A DNA stretch of 6,729 nt from Candidatus Sulfotelmatobacter sp. (GTDB lineage: Bacteria > Acidobacteriota > Terriglobia > Terriglobales > Acidobacteriaceae). The position numbers were made by a program, and so were the translations under genes. The notes beneath the pieces were generated by a model. It worked only from the letters and a program-made list of their open reading frames with translations. It made no database searches and was not told the origin of the DNA. The stretch spans positions 1-6,729 of the forward strand of contig JASIKQ010000667.1 in NCBI GenBank assembly GCA_030049565.1. Direction: 5' to 3'. Shown here one piece after another: positions 1 to 5,204 of the stretch (position 1 is the first letter of the stretch; each line of letters opens with the position of its first letter).

Positions 1-158
1 ACACTGCCGGAAAAAGAATTTGCTCCACTTGCATTCGGAAGACTTTGATCTGAAGAGGCCGAGCCAGAACCTGAGTAAACTTGCGCATGGGAAATTCCAG
101 CTCCAAGAATCAAGGCCGTTGCGCACAGAAGACGGATCGAGGTTCGTGAAGAAACCAC
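1..158 (-). CDS. Secreted or exported protein, N-terminal part only (runs off the window)
   Basis: A GTG at 158-156 opens a reading frame that stays open to the window edge (52 complete codons seen). An ideal ribosome binding site, AAGGAGG on the minus strand (164-170), lies 5 nt upstream. The first 25 residues form a textbook Sec signal peptide. A short positive N-region (VVSSRTSIR) is followed by the hydrophobic core LLCATALILGAGI and the cleavage motif SHA before Q26. After the predicted cut the visible mature part is rich in Ser, Gly and Asn and looks unstructured, as in the linker of many exported or surface proteins. No domain can be recognised in the visible part, so no function is assigned. 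The non-ATG start and the truncation make it easy for a gene finder to miss. The match of ribosome binding site, start codon and signal peptide makes a real gene likely. Confidence 0.8.
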   Translation of the reverse strand, partial: MVSSRTSIRLLCATALILGAGISHAQVYSGSGSASSDQSLPNASGANSFSGS

Positions 159-170
159 AAAAACCTCCTT

Positions 171-421
171 GGCGTCGGATATGCCCGCCGTAGATGCGAA
201 AGATAGACGACTGATCTCTGGAAATGAATTCAAGTCGCCTACAAAAAACACGGCTTGCCGAGCGAACCCCAACCTCAGGGTAATTTGAATGGGGAGCATT
301 ATCATGCAGACTGCTCCTGTGTGGCAACTTCTCTACATTTGTGACTGTTCTGAGGATTTTGGTATCTAAAGGAGCATCCTTAAGCTAGTTCGGATTTCGA
401 GCCCTGGCAGCGAGTCTGACC
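171..421. other. Intergenic region between divergent genes
   Basis: No gene of convincing length is seen. A weak sigma-70-like pair on the plus strand, TTGTGA (339-344) and TATCTA (363-368) with 18 bp between, could drive the response-regulator remnant starting at 422; the -10 match is poor. A 21-codon ATG frame (304-369) preceded by GGGGAG at 294-299 is also present. I found no clear promoter for the leftward secreted-protein gene and no strong hairpin. Confidence 0.35.
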
Positions 422-607
422 ATGCCCAAACCAATTTTGTTTAGCGTGGATGATGATTTCGATGTCCTGCGGGCCATCGAACGTGACCTCCGTTCGCAGT
501 ACGGAGCTGATTATCGAGTGATTGGAAGCGACGCTCCGGAGAAAGCGCTCGAGATCGTGAAGCAACTGAAAGTCCGCAGTGACAGCGTCGCTTTGCTGCT
601 CGCAGAG
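422..607 (+). pseudogene. Truncated response-regulator domain, 5' remnant of a response regulator/thioredoxin-reductase-like fusion gene
   Basis: The first ~61 residues resemble the N-terminus of receiver domains: strand one with the acidic cluster ILFSVDDDFDVLRAIERDL, then YRVIGSDAPEKALEIVKQLK, then the hydrophobic strand VALLLA, which in intact members leads to the phospho-accepting Asp. Wording and spacing match the family in which a receiver domain is fused to an FAD-dependent thioredoxin-reductase-like domain (from memory). Here similarity ends at about codon 61-62: where a 'DQRMPGMTG'-like continuation is expected, the frame reads ERPPARVTT. From this point the DNA is better explained as an antisense transposase fragment. 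The open frame continues to 874 but that tail is not protein-like. The phospho-acceptor region, the rest of the receiver and any reductase domain are absent from the window. Start at ATG 422; only a weak purine run precedes it. Almost certainly non-functional. Confidence 0.72.
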
Positions 608-853
608 CGGCCCCCCGCTCGCGTAACCACTGTACGTTGGCGAGGTAGCCACAACCCGGGCAGGCTCGCGACTTGCACGTGTGATAGAGAACGAGTTCTT
701 GGTTCTCCGAACGGAAACCTTACCGCCCAACTCTGCCGTTCGGCACTGTATCGCCTTGTCAAAAACTGCGTGAACCGAAGGGCGAGTTTCCGCCCGGCCC
801 CAATGAGGCATCGTCCGCGCCAAAATCAGTTTGAGCGGATTCTGGTATTTCAT
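600..853 (-). pseudogene. Remnant of an IS91-type transposase (N-terminal zinc-binding region, frameshifted)
   Basis: Read on the minus strand from ATG 853, one frame gives MKYQNPLKLILARTMPHWGR..., continuing to FDKAIQCRTAELGGKV at about 720. A different frame then gives NQELVLYHTCKSRACPGCGY followed by LANVQWLRERGAAL down to about 603. Joined, these match the start of IS91/IS801-like transposases with an N-terminal Cys-rich zinc-binding domain (Zn_Tnp_IS91 type). The cysteines are visible as CRTAELGG and C-x4-C-x2-C. One frameshift (net loss of one base or gain of two) between about 690 and 735 breaks the gene. The large catalytic part with the HUH/Tyr motifs is missing: similarity ends within a few bases of where the response-regulator remnant ends on the other strand. 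A purine-rich AAAGGA (867-872) lies 13 nt before the ATG. Dead remnant; family assignment is from recognised motifs, not a database search. Confidence 0.72.
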
Positions 854-1187
854 GTCAATTTCAACTTCCTTTGAGAATGTGGTTCGGCAAACCGATCTCG
901 GTACTGATCTAATTCGGCGTTAAATCCGATCAGCGCACAGATCTCGACCGACCCGCTCATCGCAGGCGCTCCTTTGGCTTCGCCTCTAGTCTCGCGGCGG
1001 GATCGCGAATCTCGGTTGTTTGCTTTACGCGCGATTCGTGCCGCGTTGATGGCGGCGTTCATTTCGCAAGGTTCGGAATCGATTCTAAGGAATTGCCGAA
1101 AATTCGAGGCAAACTCCCGGCAAGCTTTATTTTGGGACAGGATGGGACAGGATTCGTTAAGGGGGTCACCGCAAGTGCTTGAAAATA
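854..1187. other. Non-coding scar region between transposase remnant and tRNA-Ala
   Basis: No convincing gene on either strand. Long open frames exist (minus strand 1248-850, plus strand 974-1252), but both run into the tRNA and have no recognisable protein features. The most structured part is a perfect 10-bp tandem duplication near the tRNA end. The region lies directly after the tRNA 3' end, a common insertion point for integrating elements, so it may be degraded element DNA. That is inference. Confidence 0.4.
1134..1153. repeat. Perfect 10-bp tandem repeat, two copies of gggacaggat
   Basis: Two adjacent identical decamers lie 34 bp from the tRNA 3' CCA. Short direct repeats near tRNA ends can be recombinase arm-binding sites, but nothing here proves that role. 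Confidence 0.8.
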
Positions 1188-1263
1188 TGGTGGAGCTAGT
1201 CGGGCTCGAACCGACGACCTCATCGTTGCGAACGATGCGCTCTCCCAACTGAGCTATAGCCCC
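1188..1263 (-). tRNA. tRNA-Ala, anticodon CGC
   Basis: The minus strand folds into a full 76-nt cloverleaf. The acceptor GGGGCTA pairs with TAGCTCC, including a G3-U70 wobble pair, the alanine identity element. The D-arm is GCTC-AGTTGGGA-GAGC. The anticodon stem CATCG/CGATG holds loop TTCGCAA with anticodon CGC, reading GCG codons. The variable loop is AGGTC. The T-arm GTCGG/CCGAC has the loop TTCGAGC. A73 is the discriminator and CCA is genome-encoded at 1190-1188. All stems are intact, so the gene should be functional. A TAAAAT box lies 20 nt upstream and the palindrome CCACGTGG (1262-1269) overlaps the 5' end. I see no clear rho-independent terminator downstream. Confidence 0.97.
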
Positions 1264-1283
1264 ACGTGGTTGTTGGCCACTTC

Positions 1284-1289
1284 ATTTTA
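1284..1289 (-). promoter_or_regulatory. Possible -10 box of the tRNA-Ala gene
   Basis: TAAAAT on the minus strand matches the TATAAT consensus at 5 of 6 positions and would start transcription about 14 nt before the mature tRNA 5' end. No good -35 hexamer is seen at the usual distance. Confidence 0.4.
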
Positions 1290-1399
1290 CCAGCCAGCGC
1301 ACGTGAGCGGTTACCGGAGTTCGAACCAGGCAGATAAACGAAGCTTGACGAATGCCCCCTTGCAGCGTCTAACCTATCATCAGTGCAGGTGGGGTTCCG

Positions 1400-2101
1400 A
1401 TGTTTGCGCAATTTAGTCCACAACGAACTCAGCGCGGAGTGCTTGCGATTTCACTTGCCGCACACGCTCTGCTGTTTGCTTGGCTCCTGCACACGCCCGA
1501 GCCTCAGCTGTTGATGGCAAACGCGGTCGCGCTAGGCCGCAACGGCAGAGTTTTCGCTCGGATCTACTTCCCTACCGAATCGGCCGACGACAGCACCACC
1601 AGCTCTTCGAAACAGGCAACCGAGGTTTACCGCCACCAGCGCCTGGGACATGAAAAGCTGACCTGGACTCCGAAGACTGCACACCCAGAAGTTCCTGCTC
1701 CGCCCAAGCAGCTTGCTCTCTCGGGGAATGAAGACGCCGCAAAGACGGCTACTCTTTCCAGGCTCGGCCACGGCGCCACAGCCGGCCTTCCCTACGGATC
1801 TGTTCCCGGCGCCCCCATCTACGGCAACGAGATTCGTCCCGCCCTGCCAATCACAACTGCCGATCCGGCCGTCTATCCCTGGGAGTGGCCCGAATCCGCA
1901 GGCAAGGTCGTAATCGAAATCGTCATCGATGAGCGCGGCGAAATCGTTCGCAAAACCGTATTGCAGAGCCTGGGATCCGACATCGACAACAAATGCCTCG
2001 CCGCTCTCGACAACTGGCATTTTCAACCCGCCACGCAGAACGGAGTTCCGATCGCTTCCAAGCAAGACGCGATTTTTCCCTTCAAAGCGCGCGGCGCCTA
2101 A
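1400..2101 (+). CDS. TonB-like energy transducer (TonB C-terminal domain protein)
   Basis: The 233-residue protein has the layout of a TonB: a short cytoplasmic N-terminus (residues 1-12), one signal-anchor membrane helix (about 13-31, GVLAISLAAHALLFAWLLH), a long Pro/Ala/Ser-rich periplasmic linker (32-155), and a C-terminal domain (about 158-231). The last matches TonB C-terminal features: VYPWEWPESAGKVVIEIVID, ERGEIVRKTVLQSLG, then LAALDNWHFQPA and NGVPI. Such proteins couple the ExbB-ExbD proton-motive complex to outer-membrane transporters. No exbB or exbD lies in the window, so the partner is encoded elsewhere or the protein has a different envelope role. The start is fixed by AGGTGGGG (1387-1394), 5 nt before ATG. 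The linker lacks the usual Pro-Glu/Pro-Lys repeats, so a TonB paralogue rather than the main iron-uptake TonB is possible. Upstream, TTGACG (1345-1350) and TATCAT (1375-1380) are possible but badly spaced promoter pieces. Confidence 0.85.
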   Translation: MFAQFSPQRTQRGVLAISLAAHALLFAWLLHTPEPQLLMANAVALGRNGRVFARIYFPTESADDSTTSSSKQATEVYRHQRLGHEKLTWTPKTAHPEVPAPPKQLALSGNEDAAKTATLSRLGHGATAGLPYGSVPGAPIYGNEIRPALPITTADPAVYPWEWPESAGKVVIEIVIDERGEIVRKTVLQSLGSDIDNKCLAALDNWHFQPATQNGVPIASKQDAIFPFKARGA

Positions 2102-2232
2102 GCTGGATCGCGTAAGCGCGGACTTGCCCCGCACCAAGAACACGAACAGCTCAAAATTCTTTGCACTGTTCAAAATCCGAAGATCGCTTTTCCCCATGCA
2201 TTTGCAGGACCCTCACATTCCCGTGTGCCCAC

Positions 2233-2238
2233 TATAAT
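2233..2238 (+). promoter_or_regulatory. -10 box of ribA, implying a leaderless mRNA
   Basis: A perfect TATAAT lies 6 nt before the GTG start at 2245. Transcription from this box would begin at or next to the start codon. No Shine-Dalgarno is present and no standard -35 is seen (CTCACA at 2212-2217 is the nearest weak candidate, 15 bp away). Confidence 0.6.
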
Positions 2239-2244
2239 GAAGAT

Positions 2245-2859
2245 GTGAGCTCGTCGAGCATCCAGCATGTCGCCTCCGCGGATTTCCCCACTCGTTGGGG
2301 CAACTTCCGCATTTATGGCTTTCGCTCCCAGCCTAGTGGCGATGGGAACTGCGAGCCCGAAGAAGCCGTTGCCTTGGTCATGGGAGATGTGCATTCTTCC
2401 CCGCCGCTGGTGCGGGTTCACTCGCAGTGCCTCACCGGAGACGTTTTCCACTCGCTGCGTTGCGATTGCCGGCAACAGCTAGAGATGGCACTCGGGATGA
2501 TGCGCGATCTCAACGCAGGAATTCTGATCTACGAGCAGCAGGAAGGCCGCGGCATTGGTTTGATGGCCAAGCTGCAAGCCTATCAGTTGCAGGATGCCGG
2601 ACTCGATACCGTTGAGGCCAACGAACGCTTAGGCTTCCAGGCCGACCACCGCGATTTTGTTTTGCCCGGCGAAATTCTCAAAGCGTTGGGCGTCGCTAAG
2701 GTTCGTCTGCTCTCGAATAACCCCGAAAAGGTTGAAGCGCTACAACGCGCCGGAGTGGAAGTGATCGAGCGCGTTCCCTGCGAAGTCACTCCCAGTCCCC
2801 ACGCAGAAGAATATCTCAAGACCAAGAAAGAAAAGCTGGGACACTTGTTCAGCACGTAA
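2245..2859 (+). CDS. ribA: GTP cyclohydrolase II
   Basis: Catalyses the first committed step of riboflavin synthesis: GTP to 2,5-diamino-6-ribosylamino-4(3H)-pyrimidinone 5'-phosphate, formate and pyrophosphate, in the cytoplasm. With GTG 2245 as start the protein has 204 residues, close to the ~196 of E. coli RibA, and aligns along its whole length. The zinc ligands are C62, C73 and C75 (HSQCLTGD...LRCDC). Also present are the QEGRGIGL loop, the Tyr matching E. coli Y105 (KLQAYQLQD), DTVEAN, and the Asp/Arg pair ADHRD matching D126/R128. NNPEKVEAL and the end EKLGHLF are also typical. It is a stand-alone RibA, without the fused RibB half found in RibBA proteins, and no other rib gene is nearby. 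The frame opens at 2161, but residues before 2245 are not family-like and the TATAAT box sits within them, so the GTG start is preferred. Confidence 0.95.
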   Translation: MSSSSIQHVASADFPTRWGNFRIYGFRSQPSGDGNCEPEEAVALVMGDVHSSPPLVRVHSQCLTGDVFHSLRCDCRQQLEMALGMMRDLNAGILIYEQQEGRGIGLMAKLQAYQLQDAGLDTVEANERLGFQADHRDFVLPGEILKALGVAKVRLLSNNPEKVEALQRAGVEVIERVPCEVTPSPHAEEYLKTKKEKLGHLFST

Positions 2860-2882
2860 TGGCGTCTCCCTGGTTGACGCTC

Positions 2883-2940
2883 TGTCATCCTGAGGGAGGA
2901 AGTTCTTCGCAAAGCGAAGATCTTACGCAGTCGAAGGATC
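2883..2940. repeat. Dispersed-type intergenic repeat with hairpin, between convergent genes
   Basis: The segment starts with tgtcatcctgaggga and ends with tcgaaggatc, resembling the 'GTCATCCTGAGCGAAGCGAAGGATC' repeats I recall from many acidobacterial intergenic regions (memory, not searched). Inside is the 7-bp stem TCTTCGC (2904-2910) / GCGAAGA (2914-2920) with an AAA loop. It lies in the 103-bp gap between the stop codons of ribA and the DUF2520 gene, so it could help end transcription from both sides, though it has no T-run. Confidence 0.6.
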
Positions 2941-2962
2941 GCTACCTGCCCACACGCCATGT

Positions 2963-3835
2963 CTATGCGACCGCGCTCGTTGCCTTCCTTAAAACAGTCG
3001 ACAATCCGGCGCGATTCTTCGCCGGCAAATCGCGCAGCGCCGCAGAAGCGAGAGCGACATAGACTTCGCGCGCTCCGGGCAGATTGCGCAGAATCTTTAA
3101 GTGCATTTGCACCGTGTCGATGTCACCGCGGGCAATCGGTCCGCTGAAGGACTCCGCCGCGCCCAACCTCGCGTAATTTGCCAACGTCTGCCGAAGAATC
3201 GGCAGCATGCGATCGCGCGCCGCTTTCGGCTCCACTCCCGCCGCCGTAGCCACGCGCTCGCTAGCCACCAGCAGCGCACACAACAATGGCGACGAAAACA
3301 TCCCCCAGGCGTGATAGGCAGCCTTCTGCTCTTTGCAGATAGAGAATGCCCGCCCGCGCAGGTCTTTGACAATGGCACGCGCCAAGCGCACGGCTCTCGC
3401 ATCTCCTTCGACAGCAAACGGCACACTTTCGAGCAACGGCCGCGACCTACGAACGAAAGTCATCAGTGGATGCGCCGACGCCACCGCGGCGCCCACGCGT
3501 CGCAACACCGAAAGCTCGTCACTGCTCAAAGCGCCGCTTGAATGCAGGGCAATCTTGCCCTTCCACTCCGCCGCGTTCGCCAGGGAGTCTGCGGCTGCGG
3601 CGATCGCCCGATCGGGAACGCAAAACCAGACCACATCCGCATGAATTTGTACCCGGCCGGAAAGCACAGCGGCCGTTCCCACTTCCCGAGCGAGACTCCG
3701 CGCGCGCTTCGTGGATGAAGTCCGCGCAATGATCTGGTCGATTCGATAATGCGCACTGTGCAAAGCGCCAGCAAGTGCAGAGGCCAGATTTCCGGCCCCG
3801 ACAATCGCAATCCGTGGCTTGGACTTCAGCGCCAT
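2963..3835 (-). CDS. Rossmann-fold, DUF2520-family oxidoreductase-like protein
   Basis: The 290-residue protein begins with an NAD(P)-binding fold: IAIVGAGNLASALAGAL (residues 9-25) carries the GxGxxA fingerprint. It is followed by the strands WFCVPDRAI and ALHSSGALSSDEL and by ASAHPLMTF. The second half is the helical dimerisation region typical of DUF2520 proteins (YHAWGMFSSPLLCALLVAS, then SGPIARGDIDTVQMHL). The family is related to ProC-like and F420-dependent oxidoreductases, is often annotated only as 'DUF2520 domain-containing', and has no firmly established substrate that I know of; in other bacteria it can sit beside pantothenate genes, not so here. ATG 3835 is preferred over ATG 3847: it lies 7 nt after TATGCT and the Rossmann strand begins soon after it. 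No Shine-Dalgarno precedes either. The gene converges on ribA and diverges from the Nudix gene. Confidence 0.87.
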   Translation of the reverse strand: MALKSKPRIAIVGAGNLASALAGALHSAHYRIDQIIARTSSTKRARSLAREVGTAAVLSGRVQIHADVVWFCVPDRAIAAAADSLANAAEWKGKIALHSSGALSSDELSVLRRVGAAVASAHPLMTFVRRSRPLLESVPFAVEGDARAVRLARAIVKDLRGRAFSICKEQKAAYHAWGMFSSPLLCALLVASERVATAAGVEPKAARDRMLPILRQTLANYARLGAAESFSGPIARGDIDTVQMHLKILRNLPGAREVYVALASAALRDLPAKNRAGLSTVLRKATSAVA

Positions 3836-3842
3836 GCCCGGC

Positions 3843-3848
3843 AGCATA
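3843..3848 (-). promoter_or_regulatory. Possible -10 box of the DUF2520 gene (leaderless start)
   Basis: TATGCT on the minus strand lies 7 nt before ATG 3835. A second box, TATTCT (3851-3856), lies just upstream and could be used instead. That would put the RNA start about 9 nt before ATG 3835 and exclude ATG 3847. Neither has a good -35. Confidence 0.4.
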
Positions 3849-3922
3849 GCAGAATAGTGGCTGCTGGAGCCCTACTCCACTAAACGGTTCCGTCCTCTCC
3901 GAGTTTCGTACTCCCAGTGCTT

Positions 3923-3928
3923 TATATT
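3923..3928 (+). promoter_or_regulatory. -10 box of the Nudix gene, implying a leaderless mRNA
   Basis: TATATT lies 6 nt before ATG 3935, the same spacing as at ribA. There is no Shine-Dalgarno and no clear -35. The box would overlap the coding sequence if the GTG at 3917 were the start, which favours ATG 3935. Confidence 0.5.
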
Positions 3929-3934
3929 GTCTTC

Positions 3935-4558
3935 ATGTCCAAGTCCTCGCGAACCGCCGTGCCATCGCAAGAGTCCGCAATTGCAAAATCCAATCGGAGC
4001 GACTCTCCCAAGGCAAAGATCATTTCCTCCCGTACCGTCTACCGCGGCCCGGTCTTCTGGGTAACTACCGACCAGGTGCAGGAACCGGGCGGCGTGCGGG
4101 CTCGCCGCGACATCATTCGCCACAGCGGATCGGTGGTGGTGCTGGCGGTCGACGATTCCCGGGCCACGCGGCGCGTCCTGCTGGAGCGCCAGTACCGCCA
4201 CGCAGCCAACGATTATCTGTGGGAGCTACCTGCGGGACGCATCGATCCCGGGGAAAAGCCGCTGGCCGCCGCCAGGCGCGAGCTGCTCGAAGAAACCGGA
4301 TACACAGCGAAACGATGGCGATGCATCTTGAAGTTTTATGCCAGCCCAGGCTTCGTTGCGGAAACCATGGCGATCTACCAGGCCACGGACCTTACTGCCG
4401 GCAGCGCCCAACCCGAAGAGGATGAACTCATTCACATTCGCATGGTCCCAATCTCGACGGCAGTTCGCATGGTTCTAAACGGCGCGATTCGAGACGCCAA
4501 AACCATTTGTGGGATCTTATGGCTGGATCATCAGTTGACAAATGGGCGACATTCTTAA
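3935..4558 (+). CDS. Nudix hydrolase, ADP-ribose pyrophosphatase type
   Basis: The 207-residue protein contains a complete Nudix box at residues 101-123, GRIDPGEKPLAAARRE followed by LLEETGY, matching G-x5-E-x7-R-E-U-x-E-E-x-G-U with every catalytic Glu present. Before it, LERQYRHAANDYLWELPAG is the strand pattern of the ADP-ribose/nucleoside-diphosphate-sugar branch (NudF/ADPRase-like). Such enzymes hydrolyse ADP-ribose to AMP and ribose 5-phosphate, clearing a reactive metabolite in the cytoplasm. The first ~28 residues (Ser/Lys-rich) are a low-complexity extension. The exact substrate cannot be read from sequence. ATG 3935 is chosen over the in-frame GTG 3917 because the likely -10 box covers 3923-3928. 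The gene diverges from the DUF2520 gene across an 99-bp gap that must hold both promoters. Confidence 0.9.
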   Translation: MSKSSRTAVPSQESAIAKSNRSDSPKAKIISSRTVYRGPVFWVTTDQVQEPGGVRARRDIIRHSGSVVVLAVDDSRATRRVLLERQYRHAANDYLWELPAGRIDPGEKPLAAARRELLEETGYTAKRWRCILKFYASPGFVAETMAIYQATDLTAGSAQPEEDELIHIRMVPISTAVRMVLNGAIRDAKTICGILWLDHQLTNGRHS

Positions 4559-4788
4559 GCGGAGCCAAAAGCGCCATGTCTAGAAATTACTAATCGACTT
4601 GCTCAGGCCTGACCCACCATCCGGATTCCGGTAGTGGTGCAGTTTGATAGGGAGGCGAGCCAAACGCACGATTATTGCGGCGCAAAGAACGAGCCGCAAC
4701 GCGCGGCTCGCCCGGATTCCTCACCTGCGCAAAGAACGCTTGTTCGGAATGACAGGCAAACTGCACCACTACCCGTATTCCCCTGTAA
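4559..4788. other. Intergenic region holding an inverted-repeat element
   Basis: No gene is seen. Open frames on both strands here are short and arise from repeat DNA. Most of the stretch is the element bounded by inverted repeats that is listed separately. Confidence 0.6.
4630..4773. repeat. 144-bp element bounded by perfect 17-bp inverted repeats
   Basis: The left end ggtagtggtgcagtttg (4630-4646) and right end (4757-4773) are exact reverse complements. Inside are an 8-bp perfect stem, CGAGCCGC (4690-4697) / GCGGCTCG (4703-4710), with a 5-nt loop, and a 12-bp direct repeat, gcgcaaagaacg, at 4680-4691 and 4727-4738. On the minus strand the right half begins TGTCATTCCG, the start of a repeat type I recall from acidobacterial intergenic DNA. 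It may be a small non-autonomous mobile element, a folded RNA element or a terminator-like structure. No transposase is nearby that would clearly move it. Confidence 0.7.
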
Positions 4789-4817
4789 TTGTATTTCCCT
4801 GGTGCGGGTGCTAACAT
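4789..4817 (+). promoter_or_regulatory. Sigma-70-type promoter of the YtxH gene
   Basis: TTGTAT (4789-4794) and TAACAT (4812-4817) are separated by the optimal 17 bp. Transcription would begin near 4824, giving a leader of about 20 nt that carries the Shine-Dalgarno AAAGGA (4833-4838). Confidence 0.55.
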
Positions 4818-4844
4818 CCGGGTTATGAGTCGAAAGGAATGAAT

Positions 4845-5153
4845 ATGTCAGATCGTGAAGGCAACAGCTTGGTGTGGTTCCTCGCCGGCCTTGGATTGGG
4901 GGCATTGGTGGGAGTTCTGTACGCTCCGAAAGCGGGCAGCGAAACCCGTGACGCGCTTCGCGCCCGGGCAGAAGAGGGTCGCGACTACGTGCGCAACCGT
5001 GCTCGCGAAGCCCGCAGCCAGGCTTCGGAGTGGATCGATCGTGGCAAGGACGTGGTCAATCAACAGAAAGAGCAGTTCCGCGCGGCTTATGAGGCGGGCC
5101 GGCAAGCCTACCAGGAGGCAACCACCGAAACTGGAGCGCCCAAAAACCTGTAG
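4845..5153 (+). CDS. YtxH-family single-pass membrane protein
   Basis: A 102-residue protein. Residues 9-27 form a Gly-rich membrane helix (LVWFLAGLGLGALVGVLYA), directly followed by PKAGSETRDALRARAEEGRD. This Gly-rich helix plus 'YAPKSGxETR'-like motif is the hallmark of the YtxH family (also annotated as gas-vesicle-protein-like or general stress). The rest (about 35-95) is a charged helix rich in Arg, Glu, Ala and Gln, likely a coiled coil or amphipathic rod. Members are common in stress or envelope settings, but the molecular role is not known. ATG 4845 is chosen because AAAGGA (4833-4838) lies 6 nt upstream; the alternative ATG 4839 directly abuts that site. It is probably co-transcribed with the next membrane protein, 51 bp downstream. 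Confidence 0.85.
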   Translation: MSDREGNSLVWFLAGLGLGALVGVLYAPKAGSETRDALRARAEEGRDYVRNRAREARSQASEWIDRGKDVVNQQKEQFRAAYEAGRQAYQEATTETGAPKNL

Positions 5154-5204
5154 CGCACTGCGCGCATTTCGCCTCTCGCCTGACCAATCTCTTGGAACGC
5201 TGGT

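Noticed and set aside
850..1248. 132-codon minus-strand frame between tRNA and transposase remnant
   Set aside because: It begins inside the tRNA, has no family-like features and no ribosome binding site. I tried to read it as an integrase remnant but found no recombinase motif.
974..1252. Plus-strand open frame ending in VELVGLEPTTSSL
   Set aside because: The motif is the well-known false translation of the antisense strand of a tRNA gene; the tRNA-Ala lies exactly there.
1311..1340. gttcgaacc motif that resembles a tRNA T-loop
   Set aside because: The flanking bases do not form a T-stem and no other tRNA arms are present, so it is neither a tRNA nor a clear att duplicate.
1220..1423. Minus-strand open frame ending in WGYSSVGRAHRSQR
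   Set aside because: This is the sense translation of the tRNA-Ala gene, another classic artefact.
1532..2197. Long minus-strand frame opposite the TonB-like gene
   Set aside because: Shadow frame: the plus strand has membrane helix, linker, TonB C-terminal domain and ribosome binding site; the minus frame has none.
2102..2232. Possible riboswitch ahead of ribA
   Set aside because: FMN riboswitch landmarks were not found, and the likely transcription start lies at the start codon, leaving no leader to hold one.
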